DNA of 18,414 nt, taken from NCBI GenBank assembly GCA_964431205.1, contig CAYSIX010000061.1, forward strand, positions 1-18,414, in the 5' to 3' direction. The DNA comes from CAYSIX01 sp964431205 (GTDB lineage: Bacteria; Planctomycetota; Phycisphaerae; Phycisphaerales; Phycisphaeraceae). Both the position numbers and the translations under genes were made by a program. The notes beneath the pieces were generated by a model that saw only the letters and a program-made list of their open reading frames with translations, did no database searches and was not told where the DNA came from. Shown here piece by piece: positions 13,845-18,414 of the stretch. Position 1 is the stretch's first letter. Every line of letters begins with the position of its first letter.

Positions 13845-15062
13845 ATGCCACAAACCAAAGGGATCCTGGAAATCAGCCATCGCCCGGATGGCCGCGTCCG
13901 TCAACTGAACGGCACGTACGAGGCCAGCCCGCTTGACCCGGTGGTGCCCAAGCCGCTGATCGAACAGCTCGGCCTGCGCAGCGGGGTTGAGATCGAGGTC
14001 GAGCTGGGAAAACCCATCGGCGGGCAGAACCACCAGCGCCAGGCCCACGGCAAGAAGGGCCGCAAGGCCAAGACGAAGACGAAGTTCGGCGCGGTCTCGC
14101 CGCAGGCGCTGCGCGTCACGCGGGTCCTGTCGGTGGACGGTGAACCGCCCGAGCGCTTCGCCCAGCGCCGCAAGTTCGAGAACCTGACCACGATCGACCC
14201 CGAGCCGCGGCTGACGCTCGAATACCCCGGCTGCCCGCCCGCCTGCCGGCTGATCGACCTGTTCTGCCCGCTCGGCCGCGGCCAGCGCGCCATGATCGTC
14301 TCGCCGCCCAAGGCCGGCAAGACCACCATCCTTCAGAACATCGCCTCCGCCCTCGAACGCAACCACCCGGACGTGATCACGATCGCCATGCTCATCGACG
14401 AGCGGCCCGAGGAAGTGACCGACTTCCGCCGCAACGTGCCCTGCACCGTCTGGGCCAGCTCGAACGACCACCCGCCGGAGCGCCACGTGGGCTTGGCGAT
14501 CCTCGCGATCGACCGTTGCCGGCGATGGGCCGAGCAGGGCAAGGACGTCGTGGTCGTGCTCGATTCGCTGACCCGCCTCGGCCGCGCGTTCAACACCGCG
14601 CCGCACCTGCAGGGCACGGGGCGAACGCTCAGCGGCGGGCTCGACGCCGGCGCCCTGGCCGTGCCCAAGCAACTGTTCGGCGCCGCACGCAACTTCGAGG
14701 AGGGCGGGTCGCTGACCATCGTCGCCACCGCGCTGATCGACACCGGCAGCCGCGGCGATCAGGTCATCTTCGAGGAGTTCAAGGGCACCGGCAACATGGA
14801 GATGGTCCTGGACCGCAAGATCGCCGAGCAGCGCGTCTTCCCCGCCATCGATCTGGCCAGCTCAGGGACCCGCAAGGAGCACCTGCTGCTCAGCGAGCAC
14901 GAGCTGACCACCATGACCGCCCTGCGCCGACGCCTGCTGAACATGCACCCCGTCCAGCAGATGGAGCAACTGCTCAAGGCATTGGAGCGGTTCAAGACCA
15001 ACGCGGACCTGGTCGGCTCACCGCAGTCGCCCGGCAGCGCCCAGGCCGCCGCTCGCGTTTGA
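13845..15062 (+). CDS. rho: transcription termination factor Rho, divergent N-terminus
   Basis: A 405-residue Rho, the hexameric RNA helicase that ends transcription. The motor is well conserved: SPPKAGKTT Walker A (153-161), LIDERPEEVTDF (183-194), VVVVLDSLTRLGRAFN with the Walker B Asp240 (235-250), and TLSGGLDAGAL Q-loop region (261-271). FGAARNFEEGGSLTIVATALIDTGS (278-302), EEFKGTGNMEM R-loop (310-320) and RVFPAIDLASSGTRKEHLL (330-348) complete it. The N-terminal Rho_N helical domain is absent. The RNA-binding cold-shock-like domain lacks the DGFGFLR core, reading PDGRVRQLN (14-22), and has a basic insertion GKKGRKAKTKTK (69-80). The motor leaves no doubt about identity, but RNA loading may differ. 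A paralogue elsewhere is possible. It converges on thiE with only 10 nt between stops. Confidence 0.95.
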   Translation: MPQTKGILEISHRPDGRVRQLNGTYEASPLDPVVPKPLIEQLGLRSGVEIEVELGKPIGGQNHQRQAHGKKGRKAKTKTKFGAVSPQALRVTRVLSVDGEPPERFAQRRKFENLTTIDPEPRLTLEYPGCPPACRLIDLFCPLGRGQRAMIVSPPKAGKTTILQNIASALERNHPDVITIAMLIDERPEEVTDFRRNVPCTVWASSNDHPPERHVGLAILAIDRCRRWAEQGKDVVVVLDSLTRLGRAFNTAPHLQGTGRTLSGGLDAGALAVPKQLFGAARNFEEGGSLTIVATALIDTGSRGDQVIFEEFKGTGNMEMVLDRKIAEQRVFPAIDLASSGTRKEHLLLSEHELTTMTALRRRLLNMHPVQQMEQLLKALERFKTNADLVGSPQSPGSAQAAARV

Positions 15063-15072
15063 GCCTCACCGC

Positions 15073-16116
15073 TCACGCGACCGCGTCGCTCGGTTCCGGA
15101 AGCCGGCGCAACAGCTCGGCCGCGGCGCGACCCGGTTCCGCGGCGCCGCAGACCTCGGAGCTGACCGCGACGCCGCGCACGCCCGCCTCGACCAGCTCAC
15201 CCACGTTTGCTGCCTTGATCCCGCCGATCGCCAGGTGCGGCAGACCGCCCCACGCCAGGTACGCCCGCAGGTACTCGGGGCCGACGATCACGTCTTTGTG
15301 TTTGGTCGTTGTCGTGAACATCGGACCCACGCCGCAGTAATCGGCGCCGTCATGTTTGGCACGCCGTGCCTCCTCGATCGCCGACGTGCTCACGCCGATC
15401 AGCAGCCGCCGCCCGACCAGCCTGCGAGCCTCAGCACACGGCAGGTCGGCCTGGCCCAGGTGCACCCCGTCGGCGCCCGCCGCCAGCGCCACGTCCACGC
15501 GATCGTTGACGATCACCGTCGCCCGACCCCGGCAGAGCGCCACGGCCTCGCGACACCGCGCCAGCAGCTCCGCCGCCTCCATCTGTTTCTCCCGCACCTG
15601 CACGCAGTCCACGCCCACATCCAACGCCTCACCGAGCACCGCCCGCCACGGCTTGTGCGTGCACAGCGACTCGGTCAGGAGCAGGGACAGCCGCCACTGA
15701 CGCGCCACGCCCGCGCCCAGCGACGCGTGCAGCCGACGCTCCAGCTCGTAGGCGCGGTAGCGCATCGCCTCGATCTGCGCCGGCAGTGCGTCATCGCCCA
15801 GCGTTTTGCCGTACTCCTCGATCGCGCGCAACGCCTCCGTCAGCCGCTTGCCCGCGGCGACGGCGACCTCGGCCGCACCCTGCCGGCCCCGCTCCGAAGC
15901 CGTGTGGATCGTCGTGCCGACGTCACCCGGCGGGTCGCGGTGCAGCTCCAGCGACGGGATCACCCGCAGGCGCTCGGCCAGCTCGTGCCGCAGCGTCTTG
16001 AGCTCGCGCGACAGCGCCGCGTCGTCGAGCAGGAAGCGAGCCGCCTCTTCCATGACGCGCAGGGCCTCGCGGGCACGGTTGGCGTTGGCGTCGAGGATGC
16101 GCAGGACCGATCGCAT
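15073..16116 (-). CDS. thiE: bifunctional ThiD2-ThiE: HMP-phosphate kinase / thiamine-phosphate synthase
   Basis: A 347-residue fusion. Residues 1-135 match the ThiD2 domain that commonly precedes ThiE (RILDANANRAREALRVMEEAARF, 6-28; TLRHEL, 41-46; RLTEALRAIEEYGK, 91-104). ThiD2 is described as a monofunctional hydroxymethylpyrimidine-phosphate kinase. Residues 140-340 are a TIM-barrel ThiE, which joins HMP-pyrophosphate to thiazole phosphate. Its motifs are VQVREK (172-177), VNDRVDVALAAGADGVHLGQADLP (203-226), GVGPMFTTTTK (262-272) and AIGGI (296-300). Both active-site sets look intact, so it should perform two consecutive steps of thiamine synthesis. GGGAG about 10 nt upstream supports the ATG at 16116. 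The upstream membrane glycosyltransferase ends 22 nt before, so the two may share a transcript. No TPP riboswitch is seen directly upstream. Confidence 0.93.
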   Translation of the reverse strand: MRSVLRILDANANRAREALRVMEEAARFLLDDAALSRELKTLRHELAERLRVIPSLELHRDPPGDVGTTIHTASERGRQGAAEVAVAAGKRLTEALRAIEEYGKTLGDDALPAQIEAMRYRAYELERRLHASLGAGVARQWRLSLLLTESLCTHKPWRAVLGEALDVGVDCVQVREKQMEAAELLARCREAVALCRGRATVIVNDRVDVALAAGADGVHLGQADLPCAEARRLVGRRLLIGVSTSAIEEARRAKHDGADYCGVGPMFTTTTKHKDVIVGPEYLRAYLAWGGLPHLAIGGIKAANVGELVEAGVRGVAVSSEVCGAAEPGRAAAELLRRLPEPSDAVA

Positions 16117-16138
16117 GCGATGGAAACTCCCGGCGGTG

Positions 16139-17821
16139 TCAGGGGTCGCGTTGGGCGGCGGCGCCCGTCACCTCGACCGGGGTGCGGGCGGGGTGTCGGT
16201 CAACGGAAGCGGGCGGCTCGGCCAGTTGGGGGTCCTGCCCCAGCGGGCCGCGCGCCAGCGGGATCGCCGCCACGCCCACCAGCACCGCGACCCACGTCGC
16301 CCAGCACACCAGCGTCTTGGCAGGGTAGTGGCGAATGGCGAACCGGGCGCTCAGCCCGCTCAGACCCACCAGCGCCGTGCCCAGGCCGGCCCAGAACACC
16401 CACGGCATCGGCGCCGCCAGCCGTCGCGGCAGCCAACCCTCGGCCACGAGCCGGTCCTCGAACAGCATCGCCGCCGGCAGCAGCACCGACACGATCATGA
16501 ACATCGCGATGTGCAGCCAGCGGAGCACCCGCCACGTCCGCGCGTGCCGACCCTCGCCGGAGAGGTCGGCGTATCGACGAAACAGTTGGCCCATCAGCAT
16601 GCACGCGGGCGGGACGATGTACAGCACGTCGGCGGTGCGCTCGGTCGCCGGTTCGGTGAGCACGACCACCGCCGTGCAGATCGTCCACGTCCAGCCGATG
16701 AACATCCGCTGGCGGATCCCGGCGCTGGAGGTGCTGAACGGCTGAACGAGCGAGGCGGCGTGCCAGAGCGTCCACGGCGCCAGCAGCAGCAGAAGCCAGA
16801 GCAGACGGTGGCCGACGACGGCCGCGTGGCTGGCCCAGGACCGTTCCAGCGGTGCCGCGAAGGGGGCGATCCAGCGCTGCCAGGCGGTCGGCTCGTGCTC
16901 GTGGATGTGGATCGCCCACGGCGCGATCACGACCATAGCCAGGCACGTCGCGGCGATCAGGCCGACCAGGTGGCTCGGTCGGTTCGGGCACAGCATGAGG
17001 ATCGCCAGCAGCGGCAGGATGACCAGCGGCAGCGCGATGAACCCGGCGGTCAGCATGGCCATGCCCAGCGCCAGGCCGCACAGCGTCCAGCCCAGCCCCT
17101 GCCGCAGCAGCGACGACGCCGGCCGCAGCAGACGCTGGGCCCACAACGCCGCGGCGATGCTCAGCGTCACCCACCCGATCTGCGCCGCCTGCGGCCCTGC
17201 CCACCGCCAGACCAGCACCATCGCCGGACACGACAGCAGCACCAGCGCCCCCATAGCCGCCGGCATCACCCCCCCGATCGAGACTCCGCACCAGAACACC
17301 GCGGCGATCGTCATCAGCCCCATCGCCACCGACACCCACCGCGCCCGGTGCCGCAGCACGCCCGGGGTCGCCTGCTCGGTCTCCAGCGTCTCGAACGCCA
17401 GCAGCAGCAGCCACGTGTGGCCGGGCGGCTCGGCGAAGCTCGCCTGCCCCTGTGTCCTCGGCGTCCACCACGACAACCGCCACGGGGGTTCGGCGCGGCG
17501 GTCGGCGTCCCGCCACGTCTCGACCCCCCGCGCCAACGCGTCCGCTTCCAGACCCGCGCGGGGCACGGGCCGGTTCAGCTCCGTCAGCACGGGGAAGCAG
17601 GCCAGGCCCAGCAACGCGAGCAGGATGAGCCACATCAGCATCCGGTCGCGTCGGCGCGGCGGGGTGCCGATCGTGCGCGACCAGCGCGGCGCGCTGATAG
17701 TGCGGGCCGATGGGGCCGCGCTCGACGGACCGCTGATCGTCGTCGCGCGTCGGGTCGCGTCGTCCGCCGGCGTGTGCGGCGGAGGTCCGGTCGTCGACGT
17801 CACGCGAGTTAGAGGTGCCAT
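16139..17821 (-). CDS. ArnT/PMT-like membrane glycosyltransferase
   Basis: A 560-residue polytopic membrane protein. The first 60 residues are polar and Pro/Ser/Thr/Arg-rich. TM1 (about 62-80) is followed by a periplasmic loop with TQGQASFAEPPGHTWLLLL (123-141), typical of the GT-C family that includes ArnT and protein mannosyltransferases (F-x-x-PP-x-x-TWL). About ten further hydrophobic segments follow to about residue 545. Such enzymes transfer a sugar from a polyprenyl-phosphate donor to a lipid or protein outside the membrane. Donor and acceptor are unknown. ATG 17821 is preferred to the upstream ATGs at 17842 and 17875 because AGGA lies 8 nt before it and a TACACT box is 37 nt upstream. 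The downstream thiE starts 22 nt after the stop. Confidence 0.75.
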   Translation of the reverse strand: MAPLTRVTSTTGPPPHTPADDATRRATTISGPSSAAPSARTISAPRWSRTIGTPPRRRDRMLMWLILLALLGLACFPVLTELNRPVPRAGLEADALARGVETWRDADRRAEPPWRLSWWTPRTQGQASFAEPPGHTWLLLLAFETLETEQATPGVLRHRARWVSVAMGLMTIAAVFWCGVSIGGVMPAAMGALVLLSCPAMVLVWRWAGPQAAQIGWVTLSIAAALWAQRLLRPASSLLRQGLGWTLCGLALGMAMLTAGFIALPLVILPLLAILMLCPNRPSHLVGLIAATCLAMVVIAPWAIHIHEHEPTAWQRWIAPFAAPLERSWASHAAVVGHRLLWLLLLLAPWTLWHAASLVQPFSTSSAGIRQRMFIGWTWTICTAVVVLTEPATERTADVLYIVPPACMLMGQLFRRYADLSGEGRHARTWRVLRWLHIAMFMIVSVLLPAAMLFEDRLVAEGWLPRRLAAPMPWVFWAGLGTALVGLSGLSARFAIRHYPAKTLVCWATWVAVLVGVAAIPLARGPLGQDPQLAEPPASVDRHPARTPVEVTGAAAQRDP

Positions 17822-17858
17822 GGCGCTGATCCTGCCGGCCATGCGAGGGCTGGGGCTC

Positions 17859-17864
17859 AGTGTA
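17859..17864 (-). promoter_or_regulatory. possible TACACT -10 box for the membrane glycosyltransferase gene
   Basis: TACACT on the minus strand matches 4 of 6 bases of TATAAT and stands 37 nt before the ATG at 17821, placing a start of transcription near 17852. No convincing -35 element is found at 16-18 nt. Confidence 0.3.
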
Positions 17865-17972
17865 GTGCGCCGCAAGTGCGGGGGCGATGGGTGCCAGCGG
17901 CGGTCGCACGATGTCTTGGCAATCGGGTGGGATGGCCGCGTCGGGACTTGTGCGCGGCCACGACGGCAGCGA

Positions 17973-18414
17973 TCAGTCGGTCGCGGCGGTGTTCCAGCGG
18001 TGGGCCATCCAGGCGGCGATGGCGGCGTCGTAGGCGGCGGTGCGCTGGAACGCCGCCGCGGCCAGGGTCTGGCGCAGGCCCAGGCTCGTGCTCCCGCGGT
18101 TCGCTTCCAGATCGTTGCTCACCCGGTCGTACTGGGCCGGTTCGGTGACGCAGGCGACGTAGCGATGGTTCTTCGCGGCGCTGCGGATCATGCTCGGCCC
18201 GCCGATGTCGATCTGCTCGATCGCCTCTTCCTCAACGACGGCCGGGTCGGCGACGGTTCGCTCGAAGGGGTACAGGTTGACGCAGACCAGATCGATCGGG
18301 TCGATCGCGTGGGTGCGCATCGCCTCGGCGTGGGCCGGACGGTCGCGCAGGGCCAACAGGGCCCCGTGCACCTTCGGGTGAAGGGTCTTGACCCGGCCGT
18401 CCATCATCTCGGGA
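17973..18414 (-). CDS. purH: IMP cyclohydrolase (PurH N-terminal domain), 5' end outside the window
   Basis: This is the C-terminal 146 residues of a purine-biosynthesis protein whose start lies beyond the window edge. It reads PEMMDGRVKTLHPKVHGALLA, DLVCVNLYPFERTV, EEEAIEQIDIGGPSMIRSAAKNH and TAAYDAAIAAW, all characteristic of the IMP cyclohydrolase domain of PurH, which closes FAICAR to IMP. In bifunctional PurH of about 520 residues the chain continues into the RYGENPHQ region and the AICAR formyltransferase domain. Here a TGA follows WNTAATD about 10 residues after the domain core, and no formyltransferase sequence appears in any frame to 17822. It is therefore a stand-alone cyclohydrolase, with the formyltransferase presumably elsewhere, or a truncated gene. 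No internal frameshift is visible. Confidence 0.88.
   Translation of the reverse strand, partial: PEMMDGRVKTLHPKVHGALLALRDRPAHAEAMRTHAIDPIDLVCVNLYPFERTVADPAVVEEEAIEQIDIGGPSMIRSAAKNHRYVACVTEPAQYDRVSNDLEANRGSTSLGLRQTLAAAAFQRTAAYDAAIAAWMAHRWNTAATD

Noticed and set aside
12345..14672. 775-residue frame opposite the permease and rho
   Set aside because: It is rich in Arg/His/Gln/Pro with no domain, and antisense to two certain genes and their leader.
16117..16138. TPP riboswitch upstream of thiE
   Set aside because: Only 22 nt separate thiE from the upstream stop codon, too short for the aptamer.
15806..17812. 668-residue frame opposite thiE and the membrane glycosyltransferase
   Set aside because: It is Arg/Gln/Pro/His-rich antisense shadow. 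The opposite strand carries ThiE motifs and membrane segments.

Overview
The window is high-GC bacterial DNA with tightly packed genes on both strands. It has no tRNA, rRNA, CRISPR array or insertion sequence that I can recognise. Two bacterial flagellins, a ThiD2-ThiE fusion, a Rho lacking the usual N-terminal helical domain, sulfotransferases and a sulfatase together suggest a motile planctomycete, perhaps of the class Phycisphaerae. That placement is inference from gene content, not from a marker gene.

Layout. Positions 1-192 are a purine-rich, short-repeat tract. 193-822 (-) encodes a QueC-like protein with a degraded ATP-binding loop. 1119-2627 (-) is flagellin 1, ended by a strong intrinsic terminator at 1030-1063. 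2628-3169 is a non-coding upstream region. 3170-4057 and 4085-4879 (-) are two different PAPS-type sulfotransferases in a likely operon. 5125-5631 (-) is a conserved-looking hypothetical protein. 5784-6479 (+) is a TIGR04282/DUF2064 nucleotide-sugar-transferase-like protein that overlaps a stand-alone response regulator (6469-7059). 7060-7635 is a long leader with several hairpins before flagellin 2 (7636-9147, +), which has its own terminator-like hairpin. 9327-10913 (+) is a GT2 glycosyltransferase fused to a methyltransferase. 11032-12591 (+) is a sulfatase-family protein of the serine type. 12636-13529 (+) is an orphan ABC-3 metal transporter permease. 13845-15062 (+) is a divergent Rho. 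Converging on it are ThiD2-ThiE (15073-16116, -) and an ArnT/PMT-like membrane glycosyltransferase (16139-17821, -). The window ends inside a PurH cyclohydrolase-domain gene (17973 to the edge, -) that stops before the formyltransferase domain.

How the genes may work together. The two flagellins point outward and enclose two sulfotransferases, a nucleotide-sugar-like transferase and a response regulator, and a glycosyltransferase-methyltransferase follows flagellin 2. The most economical hypothesis is a locus for making and decorating the flagellar filament or cell-surface glycans, possibly with sulfate. The flagellins are poor in tyrosine (1 and 2 residues) and rich in Ser/Thr, so a sulfated glycan would be likelier than tyrosine sulfation. 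This is inference from neighbourhood only.

Regulation. Several genes have a -10-like box 6-15 nt before the start codon and no Shine-Dalgarno, which suggests leaderless or near-leaderless transcripts. Three carry GCCGATAA, the E. coli sigma-28 (FliA) -10 consensus, although no matching -35 box is visible.
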